Positions 15,595-25,050 of a stretch of DNA of 64,000 nucleotides are shown here, piece after piece (the first letter of the stretch is position 1; every line of letters starts with the position of its first letter). Both the position numbers and the translations under genes were made by a program. Source of the stretch: Rhizobium sp. CCGE531 (GTDB taxonomy: Bacteria; Pseudomonadota; Alphaproteobacteria; Rhizobiales; Rhizobiaceae); assembly GCF_003627795.1 (NCBI RefSeq), contig NZ_CP032684.1:1961001-2025000 (forward strand), given 5' to 3'. The notes under the pieces were generated by a model. It was not told the origin of the DNA. It made no database searches and saw only the letters and a program-made list of their open reading frames with translations.

Positions 15595-17169
15595 GTGTCG
15601 TCATCTGATGCGCCGGCAACCGGTGCGCTATTGTCGGTTCGCAAACTGACGAAACTGTTCGGCAGCTTTGCGGCTTGCAACGAAATCGATCTTGAAATCC
15701 AGCCAGGGGAAATTCACGCTCTCCTCGGTGAGAATGGCGCAGGCAAATCCACACTCGTGAAGATGCTGTTCGGCGTGCTCGAGCCGTCGCATGGGCAGAT
15801 CGTATGGCAGGGACAGCCTGTTTCGATCGACGCGCCCGGCACGGCGCGCAAGCTCGGCATCGGCATGGTGTTCCAGCATTTTTCCTTATTCGAGGCGCTG
15901 ACCGTCGCGGAAAATATCGCGCTCTCGCTCGACAGCAATATCCCGCTTGCAAAGATTTCCGACGAGGCCGCAAAGCTTTCGCTTGCCTATGGCCTGCCGC
16001 TCGATCCGAATGCGCATGTCGCCGATCTCTCCGTTGGCGAACGGCAGCGCATCGAGATCGTCCGCGCGCTTCTGCAGAATCCCAAGCTAATCATTCTCGA
16101 CGAGCCTACTTCCGTTTTGACTCCGCAGGAGGCCGATCGCCTGTTCGAGACGCTGTTCCAGCTGAGAGACGAGGGGCGCTCGGTGCTCTACATCAGTCAT
16201 CGGCTGGAGGAAGTGCAGCGCATCTGTTCGCGCGCCACCGTGCTGCGCCACGGCAAGGTAACCGGTGCCTGCGATCCGAGGCAGGAAACGACGGGCTCGC
16301 TTGCCCGCATGATGGTCGGCAGCGATGTCGCGAGCGTGCATCATGAAGGCCTGGACAAGAAGGGGGATATCCTCTTGGAAGTCGCGGGCCTTTCGGCGCT
16401 TGCGCGAACCCCCTTCGCCATGTCGCTGAAGGATGTTTCCCTGCGCGTGCGCGCCGGCGAGGTGCTGGCGATTGCCGGTGTCGCCGGAAATGGCCAGGGC
16501 GAGTTGTTCGATGTCATTTCAGGTGAATACACCGTTGCATCGGATAATCTCGTCCAGTTGCGCGGCAAGGCTGTGGGCGCCAAGGGCATCAATGCCCGCC
16601 GGCTGCTGGGCGCTGGTTTCGTGCCGGAAGAGCGCCATGGCCACGCCGCCGTGTCGGCATTGAAACTCTCCGACAATCTCGTGCTCGCCCGCAATCAGTC
16701 GGATCGCAAGGCGTTTCTGAGCGGGCGCTTCCTCAACATCATCAGGCACGGTGCGGTCAAGCAGGCGACGAAGCGGATCTGTGAGGCGATGGATGTGCGC
16801 AAAAGCGGCGAAGATCCGGCAGCCGGCGCGCTTTCGGGCGGCAATCTGCAGAAGTTCATCGTCGGCCGCGAACTGGATCGTCAGCCGAGCGTTCTCGTCG
16901 TCAATCAGCCGACCTGGGGCGTGGATGCGGGCGCTGCCAGCCGAATCCGCCAGGCTCTGGTCGATCTTGCCCGCGACGGTTCGGCCGTGCTCGTCATCAG
17001 CCAGGATCTGGATGAGATATTCGAAGTCGCGACCGATATCGCCGTCATCTCGGAAGGGCGGCTGTCGCCGTCCTATCCGGCCGGTGAGCTGACCCGCGAA
17101 AAGATCGGCCTGCTGATGGGCGGCCTGCAAGAATCGAAGACGCATCCGGAGCCTGCACATGCGCATTGA
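15595..17169 (+). CDS. ABC importer ATPase, two NBDs (BMP/nucleoside-type system)
   Basis: 524-residue ATPase with two fused nucleotide-binding domains, the RbsA-like arrangement. NBD1 is intact: Walker A GENGAGKST near residue 45, signature LSVGERQR, Walker B LIILDEPT. NBD2 is degenerate: Walker A reads GVAGNGQGE and Walker B LVVNQPTWGVD, lacking the catalytic Glu, as is common in this family; its signature LSGGNLQK is kept. Start is GTG at 15595 after GAGGGG. It overlaps the following permease by 11 bases; the next genes are two permeases and a BMP-family binding protein, making a complete importer. Confidence 0.92.
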   Translation: MSSSDAPATGALLSVRKLTKLFGSFAACNEIDLEIQPGEIHALLGENGAGKSTLVKMLFGVLEPSHGQIVWQGQPVSIDAPGTARKLGIGMVFQHFSLFEALTVAENIALSLDSNIPLAKISDEAAKLSLAYGLPLDPNAHVADLSVGERQRIEIVRALLQNPKLIILDEPTSVLTPQEADRLFETLFQLRDEGRSVLYISHRLEEVQRICSRATVLRHGKVTGACDPRQETTGSLARMMVGSDVASVHHEGLDKKGDILLEVAGLSALARTPFAMSLKDVSLRVRAGEVLAIAGVAGNGQGELFDVISGEYTVASDNLVQLRGKAVGAKGINARRLLGAGFVPEERHGHAAVSALKLSDNLVLARNQSDRKAFLSGRFLNIIRHGAVKQATKRICEAMDVRKSGEDPAAGALSGGNLQKFIVGRELDRQPSVLVVNQPTWGVDAGAASRIRQALVDLARDGSAVLVISQDLDEIFEVATDIAVISEGRLSPSYPAGELTREKIGLLMGGLQESKTHPEPAHAH

Positions 17170-18244
17170 ACTCGAAAAGCGCCCGCAGGTCTCGAAGCTG
17201 TTCGGCTTCCTGTCGCCATTGCTTGCCCTCGTCTTGGCGCTGATCGCTGGCACCATCATGTTCGCCGTCATGGGCAAGGATCCCGTCGAAGCGCTCGATG
17301 CCTTCTTCGTCGAACCTCTGCTGGAGGTCTGGTCGCTGCACGAACTGGCGATCAAGGCGGGGCCATTGATCCTGATCGCCGTCGGCCTTTGCCTCTGCTA
17401 CCGCTCCAACAACTGGAATATCGGTGCCGAAGGCCAGTTCACCATGGGTGCCGTTGCCGGATCGTTCATCCCGATCGTCTTCACCGATTGGCATTCGCCG
17501 ATGGTCCTGCCTTTGATGCTGCTCGCCGGCGCCATCGGCGGCGCGCTCTATGCCGCCATTCCGGCGCTTCTGAAGGCGCATTTCAACACCAACGAGATCC
17601 TGACGAGCCTGATGCTGGTCTATATCGCGCAGCTCTTCCTGGATTGGCTGTCACGCGGGCCATGGCGCGATCCGCAAGGTCACAATTTTCCGCAGAGCAT
17701 CGATTTTCCTCCGGAAGCCGTGCTTCCGGCGATATGGCAGGATTCCGGGCGGGCGCATTGGGGCATCATCTTTGCCGTGGTCGCAGCGATCCTTGCCTGG
17801 TTCCTGATGAAATATACGCTGAAGGGCTTCGAGATAACGGTACTCGGCCAGTCGGCGCGGGCAGGGCGCTTTGCCGGTTTCTCCTCGCGGAAGATGGTCT
17901 GGTTTGCCTTCCTCTTCTCCGGTGCGCTGGCGGGATTGGCCGGCATATCCGAGGTTTCCGGTTCGATCGGCCATCTGCAGCCGGCGATCTCGCCGGGTTA
18001 CGGCTTCACCGCCATCATCGTTGCCTTCCTCGCACGCCTCAACCCGCTCGGAGCCGTTCTCTCCGGCCTTGTGCTGGCGCTGACCTATCTCGGCGGCGAG
18101 GCGGCGCAATTGTCGCCGGGTATCTCCGCCAAGGCGGTGAGCGTCTTCCAGGGCCTCCTGCTGTTTTTCGTGCTCTCCTGCGACACGCTGATCTATTACA
18201 AGATCCGCCTGGTCTGGTCGCGGGTTCGGGGAGGTGCGGCATGA
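17159..18244 (+). CDS. ABC importer permease 1 (BMP/nucleoside-type)
   Basis: 361-residue inner-membrane permease of the branched-chain/ribose type (BPD_transp_2), with about ten hydrophobic segments and the landmarks NNWNIGAEGQFTMGAVAG near residue 82, FNTNEILTSLMLVYIA near 142 and SPGYGFTAIIVAFLARLNP near 280. Such proteins pair with a second permease and a basic-membrane-protein (BMP) binding protein to import nucleosides. It overlaps the ATPase gene by 11 bases and the next permease by ATGA, so translation is coupled. Confidence 0.92.
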   Translation: MRIELEKRPQVSKLFGFLSPLLALVLALIAGTIMFAVMGKDPVEALDAFFVEPLLEVWSLHELAIKAGPLILIAVGLCLCYRSNNWNIGAEGQFTMGAVAGSFIPIVFTDWHSPMVLPLMLLAGAIGGALYAAIPALLKAHFNTNEILTSLMLVYIAQLFLDWLSRGPWRDPQGHNFPQSIDFPPEAVLPAIWQDSGRAHWGIIFAVVAAILAWFLMKYTLKGFEITVLGQSARAGRFAGFSSRKMVWFAFLFSGALAGLAGISEVSGSIGHLQPAISPGYGFTAIIVAFLARLNPLGAVLSGLVLALTYLGGEAAQLSPGISAKAVSVFQGLLLFFVLSCDTLIYYKIRLVWSRVRGGAA

Positions 18245-19161
18245 GCGTCTTTGAAGCAATTCTTCTGACCATCATCACGGCATCGACGCCGCTCGTCATC
18301 GCTGGCCTCGGCGAGCTGGTGGTGGAGCGTTCGGGCGTGCTCAATCTCGGTGTCGAAGGCATGATGATCATCGGCGCCGTCGCGGCTTTCGTTGGCGCGC
18401 AGATGAGCGGATCGCCCTATGTCGGCCTGCTGACCGGCATCGTGGCGGGTGCCTTGTTTTCGCTGCTGTTCGGCTTCCTCACCCTGACGCTGGTGACGAA
18501 CCAGGTCGCGACCGGCCTGGCACTGACCATCCTCGGCCTCGGCCTTTCCGGCATGATTGGAGAAGGCTATGTCAGCGTGCCTGGCGTGCAGTTGCGGGAG
18601 ATTGTTTTCCCGTTCCTGTCGGGTATCCCGTTCCTCGGACCGGTGTTGTTCAAGCAGGATCTCACCTTCTATCTTTCGATCGCGCTGGTGATCGGCGTCA
18701 ACTGGTTCCTCTTCCGCAGCCGTGCCGGCCTGAAGCTGCGCGCCGTGGGTGACAGCCATGGCTCCGCCCATGCGCTTGGCATCGACGTCATCCGCACCCG
18801 TTATCTCGCCGTCATGTTCGGCGGAGCCTGCGCTGGGCTTGCCGGCGCGCAGTTGTCGCTCGTCTACACGCCGCAATGGGTTGAGAACATGTCTGCCGGC
18901 CGTGGCTGGGTGACGCTGGCGCTGGTGGTCTTCGCGTCCTGGCGGCCGACGCGCGTCATGGCCGGCGGCTATCTTTTCGGCGCCGTGACGATCCTGCAGT
19001 TTCATGCGCAGGGCTTCGGCGTCGGCATTCCCTCGCAATTCCTGTCGATGCTGCCCTATGCATCGACTATTGTGGTTCTCGTCATCATCTCTCAAAATCG
19101 CCGCGCGACCTTGATCAACACGCCAGCGTCGCTCGGCAAGGCCTTCGTTCCGGAGCGCTGA
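18241..19161 (+). CDS. ABC importer permease 2 (BMP/nucleoside-type)
   Basis: 306-residue permease partner of the preceding gene. The start, ATG at 18241, overlaps the upstream stop in ATGA. Family landmarks: ERSGVLNLGVEGMMIIGAV near residue 27, TNQVATGLALTILGLGLSG near 85, GLKLRAVGDSHGSAHALGI near 163 and ASWRPTRVMAGGYLFGAVT near 233. About eight to nine membrane spans. Together the two permeases form a heterodimeric channel. Confidence 0.92.
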   Translation: MSVFEAILLTIITASTPLVIAGLGELVVERSGVLNLGVEGMMIIGAVAAFVGAQMSGSPYVGLLTGIVAGALFSLLFGFLTLTLVTNQVATGLALTILGLGLSGMIGEGYVSVPGVQLREIVFPFLSGIPFLGPVLFKQDLTFYLSIALVIGVNWFLFRSRAGLKLRAVGDSHGSAHALGIDVIRTRYLAVMFGGACAGLAGAQLSLVYTPQWVENMSAGRGWVTLALVVFASWRPTRVMAGGYLFGAVTILQFHAQGFGVGIPSQFLSMLPYASTIVVLVIISQNRRATLINTPASLGKAFVPER

Positions 19162-19209
19162 AAACAAGAACCGGACGGATTTCATAGTGTCAAACCAACA
19201 GGGGTAACC

Positions 19210-20286
19210 ATGAAGAAACTAGCACTCGCCCTCGCCACGACAGCCGCCGCCATCATCGGCTTTGCGGCCGCTGCCGAAGCAGCTCCGACCAAGGTCTGCT
19301 TCGTCTATGTCGGCTCGCACACGGATGGCGGTTACTCGCAGGCGCACGATCTCGGCCGCCAGCAGGTCCAGAAGGAGTTCGGCAACAAGATCGAGACGCC
19401 TTATCTTGAAAACGTGCCGGAAGGCCCGGATGCCGAGCGCGCCATCGAGCGTCTCGCCCGTTCCGGCTGCTCGCTGATCTTCTCCACCTCGTTCGGCTTC
19501 ATGGACGCGACCGTCAAGGTTGCGGCCAAGTTCCCGAAGGTGAAGTTCGAGCACGCGACCGGCTTCAAGAGCGGCCCGAACTTGGCCACCTACAACTCGC
19601 GCTTCTACGAAGGCCGCTACATCCTCGGCCAGATCGCCGCCAAGACGTCGAAGAACCACGGCGCCGCCTACATCGCCTCCTTCCCGATCCCGGAAGTGGT
19701 CATGGGCATCAATTCCTTCGAGCAGGGCGCCCGTTCGATCGATCCGAGCTTCAAGCTCAAGGTCGTATGGGTCAACACCTGGTTCGATCCGGGCAAGGAA
19801 GCCGACGCAGCCAAGGCCATGGTCGACCAGGGCGTTGACGTCCTGACCCAGCACACCGACACGACGGCGCCGATGCAGGTGGCCGAGGAGCGCGGCATCC
19901 ACGCCTTCGGTCAGGCATCCGACATGATCGCCGCCGGCCCGAAGGCGCAGCTGACCGCTGTCGTCGACACCTGGGGCAACTACTACTCCAAGCGCGTTCA
20001 CGCGTTGCTCGACGGCACCTGGAAGTCCGAGCAGAACTGGGACGGCTTGAAGGACGGCATCCTCAAGATGGCTGACTACACCAACATGCCCGACGACGTG
20101 AAGAAGATGGCGCAGGAAACCGAAGCCAAGATCAAGTCCGGCGAACTCGCGCCCTTCACCGGCCCGATCAACAAGCAGGACGGCACGCCCTGGCTGAAGG
20201 CAGGCGAAAAGGCCGATGACGGCACGCTGCTCGGCATGAACTTCTACATCGAAGGCGTCGACGACAAGTTGCCGGCTTCGAAGTAA
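19210..20286 (+). CDS. BMP-family ABC transporter substrate-binding protein
   Basis: 358 residues with a Sec signal peptide (MKKLALALATTAAAIIGFAA, cleavage near AEA-A) and no lipobox. The mature protein has the BMP/PnrA fold marks: VCFVYVGSHTDGGYSQAHD, DVLTQHTDTTAPMQVAEE and AFGQASDMIAAGPKAQLT. Members bind nucleosides or purines; the precise ligand is not determinable here. It ends the importer operon, 48 bases after permease 2, with GGGG before the ATG, and is followed by a strong terminator. Confidence 0.92.
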   Translation: MKKLALALATTAAAIIGFAAAAEAAPTKVCFVYVGSHTDGGYSQAHDLGRQQVQKEFGNKIETPYLENVPEGPDAERAIERLARSGCSLIFSTSFGFMDATVKVAAKFPKVKFEHATGFKSGPNLATYNSRFYEGRYILGQIAAKTSKNHGAAYIASFPIPEVVMGINSFEQGARSIDPSFKLKVVWVNTWFDPGKEADAAKAMVDQGVDVLTQHTDTTAPMQVAEERGIHAFGQASDMIAAGPKAQLTAVVDTWGNYYSKRVHALLDGTWKSEQNWDGLKDGILKMADYTNMPDDVKKMAQETEAKIKSGELAPFTGPINKQDGTPWLKAGEKADDGTLLGMNFYIEGVDDKLPASK

Positions 20287-20310
20287 GCAGGTGAAATAGT
20301 TTGAGTTGAG

Positions 20311-20336
20311 AAGGGGCATTTGAAATGCCCCTTTTT
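20311..20336 (+). terminator. Intrinsic terminator after BMP operon
   Basis: Stem AAGGGGCATT/AATGCCCCTT with a three-base loop, followed by a T run. It separates the BMP importer from the sugar importer. Confidence 0.85.
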
Positions 20337-20427
20337 GTTGCACTGCATCATCGAATGCCGATTTACAAAAGTATTACTATATGATTTTTAGACCGTGGCC
20401 TGAGGAAATGGCCTTTGGGAGGAAATC

Positions 20428-21390
20428 ATGAAGTTGAAGACTGCACTGATCAGTGCCACGATGCTTGCCGCCTGCATGTTCACGTCGGCATCGGCTAAAG
20501 ACCTGGTCGTCGGATTCTCGCAAATCGGTTCGGAGTCTGGTTGGCGTGCGGCCGAAACGACGCTGACGAAGCAGGAAGCCAAGAAGCGCGGCGTCGACCT
20601 GAAATTCGCTGACGCGCAGCAGAAGCAGGAAAACCAGATCAAGGCGATCCGCTCATTCATCGCGCAGGGCGTCGATGCGATCCTGCTGGCGCCTGTCGTC
20701 GAGACCGGCTGGGATGCTGTCCTGAAGGAAGCCAAGGAAGCCAAGATCCCCGTCATCCTGCTCGATCGCACGATCAACGCGCCGAAGGATCTCTATCTGA
20801 CGGCCGTAACGTCCGACCAGATCCATGAAGGCAAGGTTGCGGGCGATTGGCTCGTAAAGGCTGTGGGCGACAAGAAGTGCAACATCGTCGAGCTGCAGGG
20901 CACGACGGGCTCTTCGCCGGCCATCGCGCGCAAGAAGGGCTTCGAAGAAGCCATCAAGGGCCATGACAACCTGAAGATCGTTCGTAGCCAGACCGGCGAC
21001 TTCACCCGCGCCAAGGGCAAGGAAGTGATGGAAAGCTTCCTGAAGGCCGAGAACGGCGGCAAGAGCATCTGCGCGCTCTATGCCCATAATGACGACATGG
21101 CCGTCGGCGCCATCCAGGCGATCAAGGAAGCCGGCCTGAAGCCGGGCAAGGACATTCTGACGATTTCCATCGATTCCGTTCCGGACCTCTTCAAGGCCAT
21201 GGCAGCCGGCGAAGCGAATGCGACCGTGGAGCTGACCCCGAACATGGCCGGCCCCGCCTTCGATGCGCTCGATGCCTATCTGAAGAACAAGAAGGAGCCG
21301 GCGAAGTGGATCCAGACCGAGTCCAAGCTCTACACCCAGGCCGATGATCCGCAGAAGGTCTACGAGCAGAAGAAGGACCTCGGCTACTGA
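20428..21390 (+). CDS. ytfQ: Sugar ABC transporter binding protein, YtfQ-like
   Basis: 320-residue periplasmic binding protein with signal peptide (MKLKTALISATMLAACMFTS, cleavage after ASA). It is strikingly like E. coli YtfQ, the galactofuranose-binding protein, through VGFSQIGSESGWRAAE, QQKQENQIKAIRSF, SGDFTRAKGKEVMESF-type and VELTPNMAGPAFDAL segments. Likely ligand: galactofuranose or a related hexose. GGGAGG precedes the ATG by 6 bases. A GC-rich hairpin directly after the stop probably protects its 3' end. AGTATTACT at 20370-20378 is a small palindrome in the promoter region, a possible operator. Confidence 0.9.
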   Translation: MKLKTALISATMLAACMFTSASAKDLVVGFSQIGSESGWRAAETTLTKQEAKKRGVDLKFADAQQKQENQIKAIRSFIAQGVDAILLAPVVETGWDAVLKEAKEAKIPVILLDRTINAPKDLYLTAVTSDQIHEGKVAGDWLVKAVGDKKCNIVELQGTTGSSPAIARKKGFEEAIKGHDNLKIVRSQTGDFTRAKGKEVMESFLKAENGGKSICALYAHNDDMAVGAIQAIKEAGLKPGKDILTISIDSVPDLFKAMAAGEANATVELTPNMAGPAFDALDAYLKNKKEPAKWIQTESKLYTQADDPQKVYEQKKDLGY

Positions 21391-21400
21391 GACGAAAGCC

Positions 21401-21435
21401 GATCGCACCGGGCCGGCAACGCCGCCGGTGCGATC
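21401..21435 (+). other. Intercistronic hairpin between ytfQ and ytfR
   Basis: GATCGCACCGG (21401-21411) and CCGGTGCGATC (21425-21435) are exact inverted repeats, 11 base pairs, with no T run. It begins 11 bases after the binding-protein stop. Such hairpins commonly stabilise binding-protein mRNA relative to the ATPase and permease part. Confidence 0.6.
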
Positions 21436-21520
21436 CCTCGTGCAAGATGCCGGCGCGCGCCAAGGAGTGCGTCGGCTATTGCTTTCGCCCATTGGCTTAA
21501 TGCAAGGACATCAGCGCTTC

Positions 21521-23044
21521 ATGGCTCACGACGTCGAGCGACTTCTGACAGCGACAGGCTTTTGTAAATATTTTCCCGGTTCGACCGCTCTCGATCATGT
21601 CGATTTCACATTGATGCGCGGCGAGGTCCATGCGCTGCTCGGCGAGAACGGTGCCGGAAAATCCACACTGATCAAGTGCATGACCGGCGCCTATCGTCGC
21701 GACGCCGGCACTCTGGTTCTCGATGGGGCCGAGATCGATCCGCATGACACGCTGGCGGCGCAGAAGCTCGGCATCGGAACGGTCTATCAGGAAGTGAACC
21801 TGCTGCCCAATCTGAGCGTTGCGGAGAACCTGTTTCTCGGTCGTCAGCCGCGGCGGTTCGGCATGGTCAGCAGCCGCATCATGAACGGCATGGCGAGAGA
21901 CCTGCTGTCGCAGTATGGCGTGGATATCGATGTCAGCCGCCAGCTCGACCGCTTCTCCGTTGCCATACAGCAGGTGATCGCGATTGCCCGCGCCGTCGAT
22001 CTCTCCGGCAAGGTGCTGATTCTCGATGAGCCGACGGCGAGCCTCGATACGCATGAAGTCGAGATGCTGTTCGGCATCGTCAGGCGATTGAAGGAGCGTG
22101 GCCTGGGGATCGTCTTCATCACGCATTTTCTGGAACAGGTTTACGAGATCTGCGATCGCATCACGGTTCTGCGCAATGGTCGTCTGGTCGGCACGCGCGA
22201 AGCGGAGGGTCTGCCGCGGCAGACCTTGATCGCCATGATGCTCGGCCGTGAACTCGCCGAGACGGAAAGCGCGGCAAAGCAGACCGAGACGGAAAGCGGC
22301 CCGGTCCGATATCATTTCACGAATTTCGGCAAGCGCGGCAAGATCAAGCCCTTCGACATGCAGGTGCATGTCGGGGAGGTGGTTGGCATCGCCGGCCTGC
22401 TTGGCTCCGGCCGCACCGAAACCGCCGAAGTGCTTTTCGGCGTCGAGCGCGCCGATAGCGGCGAGGCGAAGATCGACGGCAATACGGTTACGCTTTCCAG
22501 CCCGCGCGCCGCGATCAAGCGCGGCTTCGGCTTCTGCCCGGAAGATCGCAAGACGGATGGTATCATCGGCGATCTTTCCATCCGGGAGAACATCATCATG
22601 GCACTGCAGGCCCGGCGCGGCTGGGCCAGGCCTCTAGCGCGCAGCGAGCAGAACGCCATAGCCGATCGTTACATCAAGGCGCTGGATATCCGCACGACCG
22701 ATCGGGAAAAGCCTATCAGGCTTCTTTCGGGCGGCAACCAGCAGAAGGCGATCCTCGCGCGATGGCTGGCGACCAACCCGAATTTCCTGATCCTGGACGA
22801 GCCGACCCGGGGCATCGATGTCGGCGCCCATGCGGAAATTATCCGGTTGATCGAAGACCTTTGCCGGCAGGGTATGTCCCTTGTGGTCATTTCGTCCGAA
22901 CTTGAGGAACTCGTCGCCTATAGTTCACGCGTCATCGTCCTGCGCGACCGCGAACACATTGCTGAGTTGACCGGCAGCGAGATAACCGCCGGAAATATTG
23001 TCGAAGCCATCGCGACGGCTGAAAAGACGCGGGAGAACGCATGA
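21521..23044 (+). CDS. ytfR: Sugar ABC transporter ATPase, YtfR-like (two NBDs)
   Basis: 507-residue ATPase with two nucleotide-binding domains. NBD1: Walker A GENGAGKST near residue 42 and Walker B VLILDEPTASLD near 168. NBD2: Walker A reads GLLGSGRTE (no Lys-Ser/Thr), the signature LLSGGNQQK and Walker B FLILDEPTRGID are intact. I chose ATG 21521 (MAHDVERLLTATGF), with AAGGA 12 bases upstream; ATG 21500 is an alternative, and longer readings overlap ytfQ. Overlaps the following permease by ATGA. Confidence 0.92.
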   Translation: MAHDVERLLTATGFCKYFPGSTALDHVDFTLMRGEVHALLGENGAGKSTLIKCMTGAYRRDAGTLVLDGAEIDPHDTLAAQKLGIGTVYQEVNLLPNLSVAENLFLGRQPRRFGMVSSRIMNGMARDLLSQYGVDIDVSRQLDRFSVAIQQVIAIARAVDLSGKVLILDEPTASLDTHEVEMLFGIVRRLKERGLGIVFITHFLEQVYEICDRITVLRNGRLVGTREAEGLPRQTLIAMMLGRELAETESAAKQTETESGPVRYHFTNFGKRGKIKPFDMQVHVGEVVGIAGLLGSGRTETAEVLFGVERADSGEAKIDGNTVTLSSPRAAIKRGFGFCPEDRKTDGIIGDLSIRENIIMALQARRGWARPLARSEQNAIADRYIKALDIRTTDREKPIRLLSGGNQQKAILARWLATNPNFLILDEPTRGIDVGAHAEIIRLIEDLCRQGMSLVVISSELEELVAYSSRVIVLRDREHIAELTGSEITAGNIVEAIATAEKTRENA

Positions 23045-24069
23045 GCTCGCAAATCAAGGCATCCTTGTTTCGTTTGATGCCGCAGCTCATTGCGCTCGCG
23101 GCAATTCTTCTGTTGAATTTCATTATGTTCCCGCATTTCTTTCATCTGGAAATTCAGAATGGAAGACTCTACGGGAGCCTGATAGACGTGCTCAATCGCG
23201 GTGCCCCGGTGGCGCTGCTGTCCATCGGCATGACGCTGGTCATCGCCACCAAGGGGATTGATCTTTCGGTTGGCGCGGTGATCGCGATATGCGGCGCCGT
23301 GGCGGCATCGTCGATCGTTTCAGGGTATTCGCTGGCTTATACGCTATTGCTGACGGTCGGCGTCGGTCTGGCTTGCGGATTATGGAATGGCTTCCTTGTC
23401 GCCCTGCTCGATATCCAGCCGATCATCGCGACGCTGGTGCTGATGGTGGCCGGTCGCGGCATCGCGCAATTGATCACCGAGGGTACGATCCTCACCTTCA
23501 ACAATGACGGGCTGATCTTTCTCGGAAGCGGCTCCTTTGCGGCATTCCCCATGCCGGTGGTGATCTGGCTCATCGTTGCGCTTGTCGTGACCCTTCTCGT
23601 CCGGCGCACCGCGCTTGGGATGCTGGTCGAAGCAATCGGTATCAACCGCCGGGCGAGCACGCTTTCGGGTATCCAGACCCCGGTCCTGCTTGTTGCGGTT
23701 TATGCATTGAGCGGGCTTTGCGCTTCCATCGCCGGTATCATCGTTTCGGCCGATATCAAGGGTGCCGATGCCAATAATGCGGGCCTGTGGCTCGAGCTGG
23801 ACGCGATTCTCGCCGTCGTCGTCGGTGGCAATTCGCTGCTCGGCGGTCGCTTCAGCATCGTCGGTTCGCTGATCGGCGCGATGATCATTCAATCGGTCAA
23901 TACAGGCATCCTGCTCTCCGGCTTTCCGCCGGAGTTCAATCTGGTGATCAAGGCGATCATCGTCATCGTCATTCTGGTCATCCAGTCCCCGGCGATGCAA
24001 TCCGCTACCGCATTCTTCTGGCGTCGCCGAGGCGAGCGACGGATGGTGCAAAAGGAGCAGGCAAAGTGA
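23041..24069 (+). CDS. ytfT: Sugar ABC transporter permease, YtfT-like
   Basis: 342-residue inner-membrane permease of the ribose/galactofuranose type with about ten spans. Landmarks: NRGAPVALLSIGMTLVIATK near residue 55, GIDLSVGAVIAICGAVAA near 75, QPIIATLVLMVAGRGIAQL near 125 and EAIGINRRASTLSGI near 198. ATGA overlap with ytfR upstream and GTGA overlap with yjfF downstream indicate translational coupling. Forms the channel with YjfF. Confidence 0.9.
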   Translation: MSSQIKASLFRLMPQLIALAAILLLNFIMFPHFFHLEIQNGRLYGSLIDVLNRGAPVALLSIGMTLVIATKGIDLSVGAVIAICGAVAASSIVSGYSLAYTLLLTVGVGLACGLWNGFLVALLDIQPIIATLVLMVAGRGIAQLITEGTILTFNNDGLIFLGSGSFAAFPMPVVIWLIVALVVTLLVRRTALGMLVEAIGINRRASTLSGIQTPVLLVAVYALSGLCASIAGIIVSADIKGADANNAGLWLELDAILAVVVGGNSLLGGRFSIVGSLIGAMIIQSVNTGILLSGFPPEFNLVIKAIIVIVILVIQSPAMQSATAFFWRRRGERRMVQKEQAK

Positions 24070-25034
24070 ATTCGAAATATCTTCCGCTGCTTGCGACGAT
24101 CGTCATCTTCATCCTCGCCTATGCCGGCTGCGTGACGCAATATCCGAACATGCTGTCAACGCGGGTGGTCGGTAATCTTTTGACCGACAACGCTTTTCTG
24201 GGGATTGCGGCCGTCGGTATGACTTTCGTGATCATCTCCGGCGGGATCGATCTGTCCATCGGCTCGGTCATTGCCTTTACAGGCGTTTTCCTGGCCATCG
24301 TCCTGCGGGATACCTCGATCCATCCCCTGGTCGCCTTTGCCCTTGTGCTGGTGATCACGACGATGTTCGGTGCCGGCATGGGCGCCATCATCCATTATCT
24401 CAGCATGCCGCCCTTCATCGTAACGCTTGCCGGCATGTTTCTGGCCCGCGGCATCGCCTTCGTGCTCTCCATCGACAGCATCCCAATCGAGCATGATTTC
24501 TATTCGCAACTGAACGATCTCTATTGGCTGATGCCCGGTGGCGGCCGGCTGACATTGATCGGCGGCCTCATGCTGCTCGTCTTTGCGGGCGGCGTCGTTC
24601 TGGCTCACCGCACCCGTTTCGGCGCCAATGTCTACGCTTTGGGTGGCGGCGTGCAGACGGCGGAACTCATGGGCGTGCCGGTCGGCCGGACGACGATCCG
24701 GATCTACGCTCTGTCCGGCTTTCTCGCCGGTCTATCCGGAATCGTTTTTTCGATTTATACATCCGCTGGATATTCGCTTGCCACCGTTGGCGTTGAGCTC
24801 GACGCCATCGCTGCCGTGGTCATTGGCGGAACACTGCTAACGGGGGGAGCGGGGTTCGTCGGGGGGACGCTCATCGGAATTCTCATACAGGGCTTGATTC
24901 AGACCTACATCACCTTCGATGGAACGCTTTCCAGCTGGTGGACGAAGATATTGATCGGCTTGTTGCTGTTTGCATTTATTCTGATGCAGAAGGGCCTTCT
25001 GCTGCTTTCCCGTTTCAATCGACGATACGCCTGA
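24066..25034 (+). CDS. yjfF: Sugar ABC transporter permease, YjfF-like
   Basis: 322-residue permease and partner of YtfT. The start is GTG at 24066, overlapping the ytfT stop in GTGA; the frame is open upstream but only inside ytfT. Landmarks: LGIAAVGMTFVIISGGIDLS near residue 45, MPPFIVTLAGMFLARGIAF near 113, YALGGGVQTAELMGVPV near 190 and GVELDAIAAVVIGGTLLTGG near 240. Completes the four-gene YtfQRT-YjfF importer; no sugar-catabolic gene follows it. Confidence 0.9.
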   Translation: MNSKYLPLLATIVIFILAYAGCVTQYPNMLSTRVVGNLLTDNAFLGIAAVGMTFVIISGGIDLSIGSVIAFTGVFLAIVLRDTSIHPLVAFALVLVITTMFGAGMGAIIHYLSMPPFIVTLAGMFLARGIAFVLSIDSIPIEHDFYSQLNDLYWLMPGGGRLTLIGGLMLLVFAGGVVLAHRTRFGANVYALGGGVQTAELMGVPVGRTTIRIYALSGFLAGLSGIVFSIYTSAGYSLATVGVELDAIAAVVIGGTLLTGGAGFVGGTLIGILIQGLIQTYITFDGTLSSWWTKILIGLLLFAFILMQKGLLLLSRFNRRYA

Positions 25035-25050
25035 GGGAAGGACAGAATGC

